DNA of 64,000 nt from Palleniella muris (GCF_004792655.1 NZ_SRZC01000002.1:62001-126000); one strand, 5' to 3'; shown: positions 15,654-24,315, counted from the stretch's first letter. A program made the numbers and translations. Notes: a model not told the origin generated them from the letters alone.

Positions 15654-16358
15654 ATGATTGGAACAATAATGAATGTCGTGTGCATAATTGCCGGCACAGC
15701 GATAGGAAGCCTGTTGAAAAGAGGCATCGGTGAGAAATACCAAGAAGTTCTGTTCACGGCACTTGGGATGTGCGCAGTGCTGCTGGGTACAAACGCCTTT
15801 GTGCATAATCTGCCGAAGAGCGAATATCCTGTACTGTTCATCATCGCCATGGCAATAGGCAGCATCATCGGCGTGGCAACAAGACTGGAACGTCTGAAAG
15901 AAATCGGAAAGAAAAAAGGCACAGGAGAAGACAAAGGCAACCGCCCTTCCCTTGCCGACGGACTGACAACGGGGTGCCTGCTCTACTGCATCGGCACATT
16001 CTCCATGCTCGGCCCGGTCATGGAAGCACTGCAAGAGGACCACACATATTTGTTCACAAACGCCACCCTCGACCTTGTATCAAGCGCCGTCCTTGCCGCC
16101 ACTTACGGCATAGGCATGATGTGGGCTGCGCCGATACTATTCCTGTGGCAGGGCATGTTCTACTGTATGGCAAAGATGTCGGCATCGGCAATATCTCCGG
16201 AGCTGATGACAGAGCTTAACATCATCGGAGGAATACTCATCACAGCCTCAGGCATTGACCTCCTGAAGCTGCGCAACTGCCATACTCTGCAGATGCTTCC
16301 GGCATTGCTTGTGCCACCACTGTTCTTCCTCGCAAAATATCTCATATCATCACTTTGA
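15654..16358 (+). CDS. DUF554 family membrane protein
   Basis: This 234-aa integral membrane protein begins MIGTIMNVVCIIAGTAIGSL, the typical N-terminus of the DUF554 (YqgA/YdfK) family. Conserved segments are GTNAFVHNLPKSEYPV, AIGSIIGVATRLERL and LADGLTTGCLLYCIGTFSMLG, and the gene ends in a hydrophobic LLVPPLFFLAKYLISSL. About seven membrane segments are likely. The family is widespread and its function is unknown; a transport role has been suggested from topology only. It is transcribed alone, from a -7 box at 15610. Confidence 0.88.
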   Translation: MIGTIMNVVCIIAGTAIGSLLKRGIGEKYQEVLFTALGMCAVLLGTNAFVHNLPKSEYPVLFIIAMAIGSIIGVATRLERLKEIGKKKGTGEDKGNRPSLADGLTTGCLLYCIGTFSMLGPVMEALQEDHTYLFTNATLDLVSSAVLAATYGIGMMWAAPILFLWQGMFYCMAKMSASAISPELMTELNIIGGILITASGIDLLKLRNCHTLQMLPALLVPPLFFLAKYLISSL

Positions 16359-16489
16359 CCACAGCTCATGCCTCACAGCATGACAGAAAGGCTGCGGATT
16401 ATAACCTATGGAAGCGAAAGAAATTGTTAAATCTAATTAAAAAAGGAAAGATTCACATCCCCATTATTAGGTATTTCAATAATTCTCTG

Positions 16490-16517
16490 TAATTTTGCAG
16501 TACTGAAAAGTCAGTAC
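16490..16517 (+). promoter_or_regulatory. ferredoxin promoter with palindrome at the start site
   Basis: TAATTTTG at 16490-16497 is a -7 box. A perfect 7-bp inverted repeat GTACTGA-AAAG-TCAGTAC (16500-16517) sits where transcription should begin, so it could be an operator or a hairpin at the 5' end of the mRNA. Confidence 0.5.
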
Positions 16518-16563
16518 AAAGAATACAAACAATATCATTAATAAACTTAAATTTAACAAAATC

Positions 16564-16731
16564 ATGGCATACGTAATTAGCAACGACTGCATCGCTTGCG
16601 GTACATGTATCAGCGAGTGCCCACAGGAAGCTATCTCTGAGGGCGATATCTATTCAATTGACCCGGAGAAGTGTGTGGACTGTGGTTCATGTGCTGATGT
16701 TTGTCCTAACGAGGCAATCAGCCAGGCTTAA
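16564..16731 (+). CDS. 2[4Fe-4S] ferredoxin
   Basis: This 55-aa protein, MAYVISNDCIACGTCISECP onward, carries two CxxCxxCxxxCP clusters (CIACGTCISECP and CVDCGSCADVCP). It is a bacterial clostridial-type ferredoxin holding two 4Fe-4S clusters and carrying electrons at low potential, for example for pyruvate:ferredoxin oxidoreductase or hydrogenase. The length is normal for the family. It is monocistronic, with its own -7 box and a strong terminator. The gene is short but unmistakable. Confidence 0.96.
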   Translation: MAYVISNDCIACGTCISECPQEAISEGDIYSIDPEKCVDCGSCADVCPNEAISQA

Positions 16732-16753
16732 GCGCCACATCTGCAAAAAGGCT

Positions 16754-16792
16754 AAAAGGGCTGCACCATCCTTTCATGGTGCAGCCCTTTTT
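16754..16792 (+). terminator. ferredoxin terminator
   Basis: A 16-bp stem (16754-16769 with 16776-16792, arms AAAAGGGCTGCACCAT and ATGGTGCAGCCCTTTT) with a 6-nt loop is followed by T residues. This is a classical intrinsic terminator and may also serve the convergent DUF805 gene. Confidence 0.9.
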
Positions 16793-16813
16793 CCGTAACA
16801 TGGGAAGGACAAC

Positions 16814-17335
16814 CTACATTCCCGAATCATCACCGCCATCATCCATGACATATTTCGGCGAGCCCCCATACTCGTTCTCATACGGGTCACCGTCCTTGCA
16901 CATGAAGAAAAGCATAAGCAGCTCGTAGGCGACTATCAGCAAGTTCCATACAACGTATTTCGTGATGACAGCGAAAACCAAGCCCACACCATAACCACCG
17001 AAGTCATGGCTGGCAGTGCTTATGGACATCGCGGCAATGTCATAAATGACGGACATGACCAAGCCTGCCTTCAGCATTGCCCCCGCACCCCACCACCATC
17101 CGCTCTTGCCGATGTCATGAAGCCTGCGGAACACCAAAGGGATTGTCAGCACACTGAGCACAAAGCCGACAACCGGCGTGAGGACAAAGCCGGCAATCCA
17201 CACAACAAGCATCGTCCACCAATACTCGGAACGGCGTGCCCGCCCGTCAAACTGCGCCACCCTGCTCGTCGACAGCTTCAAGGCTGCCACGAAATCAAGT
17301 GTAGGAATTGTTTCTTTATTCTCATTCATATTCAA
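16814..17335 (-). CDS. DUF805 family inner-membrane protein
   Basis: This 173-aa protein matches DUF805: an N-terminal soluble segment with FDGRARRSEYW, followed by WIAGFVLTPVVGFVLSVLTIPL and the conserved RRLHDIGKSGWWW motif, then further membrane helices. The tail DGDPYENEYGGSPKYVMDDG, rich in Gly, Asp and Tyr, is typical too. The family's function is unknown. The start is either of two ATGs 6 bp apart (MNMNENKE); the choice is uncertain. The downstream side faces the ferredoxin terminator. Confidence 0.87.
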   Translation of the reverse strand: MNMNENKETIPTLDFVAALKLSTSRVAQFDGRARRSEYWWTMLVVWIAGFVLTPVVGFVLSVLTIPLVFRRLHDIGKSGWWWGAGAMLKAGLVMSVIYDIAAMSISTASHDFGGYGVGLVFAVITKYVVWNLLIVAYELLMLFFMCKDGDPYENEYGGSPKYVMDDGGDDSGM

Positions 17336-17399
17336 TAGGTATTTTTACAAATCGTCTTTTGCGTGCTGGCGCATAATATAAAAATGTACACTACATGAT

Positions 17400-18050
17400 T
17401 TACAAATCGAAGGATTCTTCAAAAGTTTCTTCTCCGCGCAGACGTTGATAGATCAACATTACTGCCTTATATTCATCAGTACCAGTATCGTACTCTCCCA
17501 TTACTTGTTTCATGTCCTTATCAAACACAAACAGTGCTTCGCCACCCACCATTTGCCCAGCATTGTTTTTGGCATTGTAATTGTGGAAAGCTTTGAAACC
17601 TATGAACTGCGGCTTCTTCTCTACTTCTTTTTTGAGCTCAGAAAACAATTCTTGGACTTTTTGCAGTACTCTTTCTTTCTCCGATACGTATTCCTGGTAT
17701 TCTTCGGTAGCCTGATTCAACTTCTCTTGGTCAGCATTACTGAAGCTGATTCTCAGAAAGTCTTTGTACATCGCGATATCCCTTTTTGCATCTTTTATTT
17801 TCTTTTCGTAGTTTACTAATGTAAAAATAAGTTTGCTAATGCGCAGAGTCCTTTCATAAAATACAGGATCATCATACGGCGCAAATGCACTATCAATAGT
17901 CGTGCTGACAGGCTTGTACGACTCAGGGAAGAACAATGTATTTGTCAAACTTTCCTTTATCATGGCATTAGCCTTATCCTCTGGAGAGGGGACACAAGCG
18001 GCAAACAGGATTATCGCCACTATTGCGATGAGTATATTTCTCATAGTCAA
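17400..18050 (-). CDS. lipoprotein of unknown family
   Basis: This 216-aa exported lipoprotein has N-terminus MTMRNILIAIVAIILFAAC, a lipobox (LFAAC), so Cys19 would be lipidated. The residue after it is Val, without the acidic residues that often mark surface export in Bacteroidetes. The middle (about 75-150) is Lys/Glu-rich and probably a coiled coil (KKIKDAKRDIAMYKDF, YVSEKERVLQKVQELFSELK). The end, GFKAFHNYNAKN..GEALFVFDKDMKQVMGEYD, resembles a small beta domain seen in other Bacteroidales exported proteins. It lies 21 bp after the next gene upstream and is likely cotranscribed with it. I do not recognise a function. Confidence 0.75.
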   Translation of the reverse strand: MTMRNILIAIVAIILFAACVPSPEDKANAMIKESLTNTLFFPESYKPVSTTIDSAFAPYDDPVFYERTLRISKLIFTLVNYEKKIKDAKRDIAMYKDFLRISFSNADQEKLNQATEEYQEYVSEKERVLQKVQELFSELKKEVEKKPQFIGFKAFHNYNAKNNAGQMVGGEALFVFDKDMKQVMGEYDTGTDEYKAVMLIYQRLRGEETFEESFDL

Positions 18051-18071
18051 GGTGAATTAGGTTAAAGATTA

Positions 18072-18656
18072 TCAGATGTCGTCCATCGCTTTTGAGTCAG
18101 AGGCATTACTGTTAGCAGCATCAACATAAAGGAGTCGTACAAAACAAGAATACCTGCCATTATGAGATATATTTAGCTCGATGCTCCCATTTACCGTATC
18201 GAAGACACTGAGATATTTGCACCTGTCCATCTTAACATCATGCATCTTGCTGGAATCATCATCAGGCTGTAAATTCCCCTGAAATTTTTCCTCACAGAAA
18301 GCCGGCTCGCCATATTTGGCAGTAAGCATGTCTTTCAACCGTGCATAATTATTATACAATGTCCCCCATGTATCTTTGTCAGGACATATAACCAATACAC
18401 GCTCCAACGGGCAGTTTGCTTTTGGAGCAGCAACAACTATTGTACAGTTCTTTTCTGTGGCGAAATCACCTTTCATTGATACATTTCCTTCATGGCTGTC
18501 AACATACGTGCAGCCCTTTTGCTTCAGCTTTGCGACAAATTCGCTTACAGTCCCGTCAATCGGGATACCCTTGAACTTGAGATGTTCCTGCGCTTCTTGC
18601 GCTGACATTCCTATCGCCATGCAAGCGAACAGGAGGATTGAAATGATTTTTTTCAT
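18072..18656 (-). CDS. exported protein of unknown function
   Basis: This 194-aa protein has signal peptide MKKIISILLFACMAIGMSAQ. The mature part begins EAQEHLKFKGIPIDGTVSEF, a short fold found in many Bacteroidales exported proteins, and contains VLVICPDKDTWGTLYNNY and KYGEPAFCEEKFQ. The open frame extends 54 codons upstream, but that stretch is the structured leader at 18661-18813, and starting at the signal peptide is far more likely. The downstream neighbour is a lipoprotein of similar unknown type. No function can be assigned. Confidence 0.75.
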   Translation of the reverse strand: MKKIISILLFACMAIGMSAQEAQEHLKFKGIPIDGTVSEFVAKLKQKGCTYVDSHEGNVSMKGDFATEKNCTIVVAAPKANCPLERVLVICPDKDTWGTLYNNYARLKDMLTAKYGEPAFCEEKFQGNLQPDDDSSKMHDVKMDRCKYLSVFDTVNGSIELNISHNGRYSCFVRLLYVDAANSNASDSKAMDDI

Positions 18657-18660
18657 AATG

Positions 18661-18813
18661 TGTTGGATGTGAAAAAGGCGTAAACCATTCTTAGACTTGC
18701 TATCCTTTAGGTTACCGCCAAGTGACCTTACATCCAACAAGCACAGAATGGTCCACGCCTTAGCAGCGTGAACCTTCAGTCTGCTTGTCCTCGGATGTAG
18801 AATATTGGCGGTA
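18661..18813 (-). ncRNA. structured mRNA leader with pseudoknot potential
   Basis: The leader of the 194-aa exported protein is rich in pairing. Arms 18674-18699 and 18738-18761 form a long stem of about 24 bp with few mismatches. A perfect 10-bp helix joins 18661-18670 with 18730-18739, next to the start codon, and interleaves with the first stem to give a pseudoknot topology; the two overlap by 2 nt, so they may compete. A third pairing joins about 18714-18721 with 18805-18812. A weak -7 match (ATCCTTTG) just above 18813 fits transcription starting there. A riboswitch-like or protein-binding leader is possible; the ligand is unknown. Confidence 0.45.
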
Positions 18814-19299
18814 TTCAAAGGATGAGAACAAGAGCTAAAAGCTCAATATTTTGTTATTTGTTCATTTCAAGTTGTGGAATGGAGACGCTGTTTTTGGTTA
18901 TTATTTTTTATTTTCCAGACTTTACTTTCCGAAATACAGCTTTGCTGAACTTCTTTCCAGTTTTGCGTTCCATCTTCTTTTGTTGTGCAGACCTCCTTTT
19001 TTAGTTTTTACACTTCATCTTACTGTTTTTTTGCCGTTTCTTGCGGCAAAGGATGATTTCTGTCAGCAAAGGTAATGATTTTTTTATTATTATCAACGGT
19101 TTCCGTGATTTTTTTGATGATGAAATCATTGATTTGGTCATTTTTTTTCCAATGTACCAAAAATAAGAAAGATTCGTATGTTGCATAACCATGCAGAAAT
19201 ATCTTTGCAAATTTTCCATATCTTTATGTCATATCTCCAAAAACACACTTTTCTACAATAATGAAAAGAAAAGTCATGGAATTGCTGCAAACAGAAACA

Positions 19300-19657
19300 G
19301 CATGAGTTTTCCTATGCTCTATTTATCATAATAAGAAAAAATGACTTTTCTTAGCGAAAAAAACATGCCTCATGACGCCAGCCGCAGCCTTTCATCACAT
19401 GAAAAGCTACGGTTTACCTTACAAAAGGCAACCTTCTGCACAGTAAAAAGATACGAAAAAGCACTGCAGCTCATTACCACGCAAGTGCCAAAAGTAACGA
19501 ATTGCAGTGCTTTTTGGCTTACAATAACTTACAAGAAAAGCCAACAAACTGATTAACAAAGTATTACAGGTGATGCGGAATTTTACGATTTTTCAAACTT
19601 TCTGACAATAATTTTTCTGCAAACGATTCTCGGAGGGCAAAAATGGCGTGAGTTTTC
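19300..19657 (-). repeat. 358-bp element, copy B (22-bp tandem units)
   Basis: The element is bounded by GCATGAGTTTTC (19300-19311) and GCGTGAGTTTTC (19646-19657), inverted relative to copy A. Read on the minus strand, successive 22-bp units begin CGTTAC, GTAATG, CGTATC, GGTTGC, CGTAGC, GGCTGC and CATGTT. The unit before CGTTAC shares AAAGCACTGCAATT-like sequence with copy A. It sits in the about 1050-bp gap between the exported protein's leader and the endonuclease-like gene. The remainder of that gap (about 18814-19299) is AT-rich and I see nothing else in it. Confidence 0.7.
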
Positions 19658-19706
19658 TTATTCCACACCCATTTCTCATGGTAGTCCCAAAAAACACAAA
19701 CACAAT

Positions 19707-20735
19707 TCAGAAAACAAAGTCGGCAATCAGCGGAAGATGGTCGCTGAAACCGTTGCGCGATACCGGTCCGAGGAAGAAACGGCGAGGCTTCACACCGCCA
19801 TATTTCTTGTCAGGTTCCAGTAAATCGGGATGGGCACCTATCCGGGAGGCACGGAAACATGGCTGTAATGCGTCAGAAACAAGGATGTGGTCAAGGCTGC
19901 CCCATTCACCTTTATAGCGGTAGGTGCCGCCAATTTCCCGCGTTCCAGCCCCTGCAGTGACATCAATGAAACCATGCTCCGAAAGATAAGCAAGAGAGGC
20001 TGAGGACGTGTAATCATTAAAATCACCCATGATGATGATGCGGGAACGAGGCTCCAATGACCGTACAGAGTCAACGCTGTGCATAAGACGGCGCGCGACA
20101 GTCATGCGGTACTCCCTCGTCGCCGGCTCTCCTCCTCTCCTGCTCGGCGCATGCACCACAAAGACATGCAGCGGCAAGATGCCGTCAGGAAACTCCATGA
20201 GCATCGAATCGGAAGAACAAAGTGCCGCACCACGGACATAAAGCATGTCACGTGTGGGGCGCATCCCTGCTATCGTATCGACACGGATGCTGTAACTCGT
20301 ATCGACACGGAAAGCCGATGGCTGGTACATCAGTGCCACATCGATGCCGCGGAGGTCAGGGGAATCGGTCATCACATACTCATATCCTGCCCCGCGAAGC
20401 AATGACCTGCGTGTCAATCCATGCATCACACTGTCGTTTTCCACCTCGCAAAGTCCGATAATGGCAGGTAGGACAAATTTGCTATCCTCAGTGCTTGAGA
20501 GAGTAATGCCGCGCGCCACGGCATTCAACTTCCGCCAATACTTGCTGCGAGTCCATTTGTACGTCCCTTCAGGCAAGTAGTCCGTGTCATTCTTCAGACT
20601 GTCATGGCATGTGTCAAAGAGATTTTCCACGTTATACGCCATCACCCTGAAGCGAGTTTCCTTACCTTTTTCTTGGGCTGACAAGTCACTTACCACAATG
20701 GAAAATAGCAGTATTAGTATGAAATTATTTGACAT
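19707..20735 (-). CDS. exported endonuclease/exonuclease/phosphatase family protein
   Basis: This 342-aa protein with signal peptide (MSNNFILILLFSIVVSDLSA) has the EEP fold: FRVMAYNVENLFD, ICLCEVEN-type metal-binding Glu (LCEVEND), RGIDVALMY, GDFNDYTS and SDHLPLIADF with the catalytic His. Members cleave phosphodiesters in nucleic acids or phospholipids; the substrate here is unknown. An alternative start at 20816 overlaps the upstream regulator stop as ATGA, so translational coupling is possible, but it would hide the signal peptide behind an extra hydrophobic stretch. Confidence 0.85.
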   Translation of the reverse strand: MSNNFILILLFSIVVSDLSAQEKGKETRFRVMAYNVENLFDTCHDSLKNDTDYLPEGTYKWTRSKYWRKLNAVARGITLSSTEDSKFVLPAIIGLCEVENDSVMHGLTRRSLLRGAGYEYVMTDSPDLRGIDVALMYQPSAFRVDTSYSIRVDTIAGMRPTRDMLYVRGAALCSSDSMLMEFPDGILPLHVFVVHAPSRRGGEPATREYRMTVARRLMHSVDSVRSLEPRSRIIIMGDFNDYTSSASLAYLSEHGFIDVTAGAGTREIGGTYRYKGEWGSLDHILVSDALQPCFRASRIGAHPDLLEPDKKYGGVKPRRFFLGPVSRNGFSDHLPLIADFVF

Positions 20736-20812
20736 ATAGCGACTATATAAAGACAACATCACAAGGCAATACATCGGCACTCGTACAGAAAATACCATAA
20801 TACGCAAAGGCA

Positions 20813-21298
20813 TCATTTCTTTGGTACGAACGACTCCCATGTCTGGTCATCGTAGAATACACGTATCTCCGTTATGCGGCGTGTAACTTTATCAATATTT
20901 TTCGCATCAACGGCAAATGATGTAGCTCCCTGGTGCTGCTGACGGGAAGTGTGCTGCGAAGCATTCGTCCCTGCCGAAGAGCGTGCCGGTTGCTGGCTGC
21001 CGCCAAAGTCAAAAGCCTTTGAGTCTGTTCCGGCCAAAGGGTCATCGCCAAAAAGACTTCCAGGTTCCTTGACCGCATCATTGCTTCCCGGCTGGAACAT
21101 CTCGCCTTCGCCCCACATCAGCCAGTCAGTGTTCAGGTTAGGCATTTTGCTCCTTATTGCCTCCACTATGTTAAGGGTAGGGCGGGTACGCTCCTGAAGG
21201 ATGCTGCTGAGTGAGGCAGGAGAGACTCCTATGAAATTTGCAAAACTCTGCTGGTTCATTTGCTGAGATTCCATCAGCTGTCGGATTCTGTCTTTCAT
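20813..21298 (-). CDS. XRE-type helix-turn-helix regulator
   Basis: This 161-aa protein has an N-terminal Cro/C1-type HTH domain (residues about 3-60: MESQQMNQQSFANFIGVSPA, SLSSILQERTRPTLNIVEAI). The rest is a low-complexity Ser/Gln/Gly linker and a conserved C-terminal patch KVTRRITEIRVFYDDQTWES. This architecture is common in Prevotella and Bacteroides and is thought to bind DNA, with unknown targets. The gene's stop overlaps or abuts the following EEP gene. A 1.2-kb AT-rich non-coding block lies upstream. Confidence 0.85.
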   Translation of the reverse strand: MKDRIRQLMESQQMNQQSFANFIGVSPASLSSILQERTRPTLNIVEAIRSKMPNLNTDWLMWGEGEMFQPGSNDAVKEPGSLFGDDPLAGTDSKAFDFGGSQQPARSSAGTNASQHTSRQQHQGATSFAVDAKNIDKVTRRITEIRVFYDDQTWESFVPKK

Positions 21299-22556
21299 AT
21301 ATGATATAAATGTGTTTACTTACAATTCGAAAGTCGGCCTGCAATGACCGGTATGCCGGCAAAGGACGACATACAGATTGTTAAATCCATAGTCGTCAGT
21401 CCTCCGATGCACCGAGACTATACGCCCATAGGTGACAAATGTGGAGAATCATGCCGCTTTTTAAGACTTTACAAAGTTATACATAAAAATTGACATGTAC
21501 AACATTTTTAAATGTTATTATACTATTTGTATATTTTAGATTTGTATATTCAGATTTAAAACGTTACAGTTAGAAGTTTACAGTTTTGTAATTTATATTT
21601 GTAAATATGGATTTTGGCCAATAATATCGTATTTTAGAGTAAAAACAACGTATCTTATTATCTTTCTGAGTTTTTAGTGATTATAATACAGTGGTTTACG
21701 TATATTATGAATAACAAATGTCGTTTATTTTCATTTTTGCCTAATTTTACTATTTGATTTTGTGTATTTCACACACAAACCATTGGATTTTAGGTTGTTA
21801 ATACATATTTATATTGATGTATATTCATACATTTGTGTTTCTGAATGTTTTGATTTATAAATTCACACGGTTTGGTTTAATTTTCTAAATTGTTCGGGTT
21901 TTATTTGGATTTACATATTGATTTGTATTTGTATATCAAGATTTGTGTATTGGATTTGTATCTTCCGTATTTCTGCATGCTAACAAACCTTAATGCTAAA
22001 TTGCCAGTCCGCACATTCAATCCATTTCGTGCAAATTTTGCAATTTCAGAGTCCCTATGCGCTTTCATTGCACACACGCCATGAATTACACACCGAAAAC
22101 AGCATGAAACGCCGATAAACAAAGGGCGGAAGGCACATTTCATTCCTCCACGGACACACCTGTTTTTCTATGGATTTATACCAAAAACAGCCATTAAAGC
22201 ACCCTTCGGACATGGTCATATAGAGCTTTGGCACGGTAAAACAGCCATATTTAAGGCATAATACACTGTGAAAAATAGTTAATCAGCCTATAACCCCAAA
22301 AACAACAGAATAGAACAGAGGAGCACACAAGACGCCCATACCATATAACGAAAGGATTGCAAGCCTCCACAGGCTTACAATCCGCACAACGATATAATAC
22401 TATAAAAAGATAGGGCAAATAAGAAAACTCACTCCTTATTATATATATACCAATAAGGCTCGATACACCCTGAAACGAATTTATCCACGCTTACCCATTA
22501 TGATAAATAGAACACTTGGTAAAGTTGGAGAAAATTTGAAAATCTCCAACTGCCTA
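21299..22556. other. AT-rich non-coding region
   Basis: About 1.26 kb without a credible gene. The part from about 21440 to 21990 is very AT-rich and full of irregular TTTGTATAT- and GATTTGTAT-like runs; no repeat period or DnaA-box cluster stands out (one TTATCCACG near 22482). A short open frame at 21890-22084 has low-complexity Leu/Tyr composition and looks spurious. An isolated half-copy of the repeat-element end (GAAAACTCACTC) is at 22423-22434. It could hold promoters of the flanking XRE gene, but none is obvious. Confidence 0.5.
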
Positions 22557-23588
22557 TCAATGCAGAATAAAATAAATCATCTCCTGCATAAGCTCATGCT
22601 CCGATGCGCTACGGTTATCCAAGCCATTGCTCTTCGCTGCAATGGTACGGAGCTTCTGGATAATCTGCATTGTCTTCATCGCATTGTACCCCTTCATGGC
22701 TGCTATATAGTCACGGGCAGCCCACCCTCCCCTGAGCCCCAGCCAGGTAGCGAGTTCGTCTTGGTTCTGCCTGTTAGGGCAATAGAAAGCAAGCATAAGA
22801 TTTTGGAAGAAACCGAACAGTTGCGGCACTATGGAATGGAGATTTCCTGCTTTGGGATTATTGTCAAAATATTTCACAATACGGTTAGCATTCACAACAT
22901 CCTTCTTCACAATGGCATCACGCAACTCAAAGACATTGAAATCCTTGCTTATACCTATCTGTTCCTCCACAAACTGTGGAACGATACGTGTCTCACCTTT
23001 TGGCAAAGTAAGAAAAAGTTTGTCAAGCTCTGTCACTACCCTACTCAGGTCTGTCCCGATTGACTCCGCTATCATCATGCATGCTTTTTCCTCAATGGTG
23101 ACACCTTTTGTTTTCAAGTAACCATTGATGAATCCCGGAAGCTGATAATCGCGCATTTTCTTGCTTTCAAAAAGAACACCGTTTCGTTCAGCTTCCCCTA
23201 TCCAACCCTTGGAGGACTTAGGGGATTCCTTCTTATAACAGATAACAAGGATTGTTGAAGCAATAGGAGATTTTAAATATTTCTCCAACTGCTCGATGCC
23301 CTTCAAGAGCTGTGCTTCACGCACAATGATGACCTGATGCTCGGACATCATCGGGGCTGCATGGGCTGCATCCATAATCTGCGACGGAGTTGTGTCAAGT
23401 CCGTAAAGAGTGACCTGGTTGAAGTCACGCTCCTCAGGCTTGATAGCATTGTCGGATATGTAATCGGAAATCTTATCAATAAAGTAAGGTTCTTCACCCA
23501 TAAGAAGATAGACCGGAGAGAATTTCCCGGCTTTCATATCTTTCATTATATTCTCGAATGTGGCACCCGAGGAACGTTTTTCTGCCAT
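22557..23588 (-). CDS. holA: DNA polymerase III subunit delta
   Basis: This 343-aa protein matches HolA, the clamp-loader subunit that opens the beta clamp. It has VYLLMGEEPYFIDKISDYI near residue 25, the Walker-like region, HQVIIVREAQLLKGIEQLEKY, then LPGFINGYLKTKGVTIEEKA and the C-terminal FGFFQNLMLAFYC and ARDYIAAMKGYNAM helices. The length is normal. It starts at MAEKRSSGATF and is divergent from the HsdR_N-like gene, an arrangement common in Bacteroidetes. Confidence 0.93.
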   Translation of the reverse strand: MAEKRSSGATFENIMKDMKAGKFSPVYLLMGEEPYFIDKISDYISDNAIKPEERDFNQVTLYGLDTTPSQIMDAAHAAPMMSEHQVIIVREAQLLKGIEQLEKYLKSPIASTILVICYKKESPKSSKGWIGEAERNGVLFESKKMRDYQLPGFINGYLKTKGVTIEEKACMMIAESIGTDLSRVVTELDKLFLTLPKGETRIVPQFVEEQIGISKDFNVFELRDAIVKKDVVNANRIVKYFDNNPKAGNLHSIVPQLFGFFQNLMLAFYCPNRQNQDELATWLGLRGGWAARDYIAAMKGYNAMKTMQIIQKLRTIAAKSNGLDNRSASEHELMQEMIYFILH

Positions 23589-23618
23589 TTTGTTTTGAAT
23601 TTAAGAATAAATACATTA

Positions 23619-23705
23619 ACTTTGTCTCGCAAATTCACTTCCTATCCGGCAAGAAGGTGTGTCAATGCCCTTCTCCCTGAAGCAGACTTTGTCTTGCAAA
23701 TTTAC
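23619..23705 (-). promoter_or_regulatory. duplicated promoter between holA and the nuclease-like gene
   Basis: A 20-bp block ACTTTGTCTCGCAAATTCAC (23619-23638) is repeated as ACTTTGTCTTGCAAATTTAC at 23686-23705, 67 bp apart. The minus strand of the second copy contains TAAATTTG (23697-23704), a -7 box for holA, and the first has TGAATTTG. On the plus strand TAACTTTG at about 23617 could serve the opposite gene. Confidence 0.5.
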
Positions 23706-23746
23706 GGTTATTCCAGCAAACATCAAAATAAATTCAGATATTTTAA

Positions 23747-24208
23747 ATGGATTCTTTGTGCCTTCCACAATACGAAATCAAAGTGAAAAAGGATAACGGG
23801 AAAACGATGATTCTCGATGTCCTGAGGAGAAAATATGTCATTATTACCCCTGAGGAGTGGGTCAGGCAGCATTTCGTGCATTTCCTCGTGGAGCATCTCG
23901 GCTACCCTTCCGCCCTGCTCCAAAACGAAGTGGAACTGAGATGCGGCGACAAAAAGCTACGCTGCGACAGCATCCTTTATGGCACGGACACACGCCCACG
24001 CATGATTATAGAGTACAAAGCACCGCACATTGCAATCACGCAGAAAGTCTTTGATCAGATTTCCGCCTACAATCTGCTGCTGCATGTTGACTATCTGATT
24101 GTCTCAAACGGAAAAAAGCACTACTGCTGCAAAATGGACTACACAAACAATTCTTACCATTTCCTGCGCGAGATTCCGCCTTACGAGCAGTTGAAAGCAG
24201 AACCTTGA
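23747..24208 (+). CDS. HsdR N-terminal-like PD-(D/E)xK nuclease domain protein
   Basis: This 153-aa protein matches the stand-alone type I restriction HsdR_N_2 domain. Residues of a PD-(D/E)xK core are visible: RCDSILYGTD (Asp) followed by MIIEYKAPH (Glu-x-Lys). The order is PEEWVRQHFVHFLVEHLGYP, then QNEVELRCGDKKLRCDSI. Such proteins are found beside holA in many Bacteroidetes and have no assigned role; they are not part of a restriction system here, as no helicase, methylase or specificity gene is nearby. Confidence 0.85.
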   Translation: MDSLCLPQYEIKVKKDNGKTMILDVLRRKYVIITPEEWVRQHFVHFLVEHLGYPSALLQNEVELRCGDKKLRCDSILYGTDTRPRMIIEYKAPHIAITQKVFDQISAYNLLLHVDYLIVSNGKKHYCCKMDYTNNSYHFLREIPPYEQLKAEP

Positions 24209-24315
24209 CAACCATAACCAACTGATAGCCAAACAGAACAGGAGGTGGACAACTTTATAAAAGCGTCCAACTCCTGTTCTGCAAATTACGTCCATCGCGG
24301 CAATATGTGCAAAGT

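Noticed and set aside
18657..18818. 54-codon N-terminal extension of the exported protein
   Set aside because: It would bury the signal peptide. The stretch shows strong base pairing, so it is read as a leader; the alternative is kept open in the findings.
21890..22084. 64-aa open frame in the AT-rich block
   Set aside because: Low-complexity Leu/Tyr composition from AT-rich repeats, no promoter and no family.
21299..22556. Replication origin in the AT-rich block
   Set aside because: Only one DnaA-box-like TTATCCACG is seen, no cluster, and no dnaA or other origin-linked gene order nearby.
23747..24208. Type I restriction system
   Set aside because: Only a stand-alone HsdR_N-like domain is present, with no helicase, methylase or specificity subunit.
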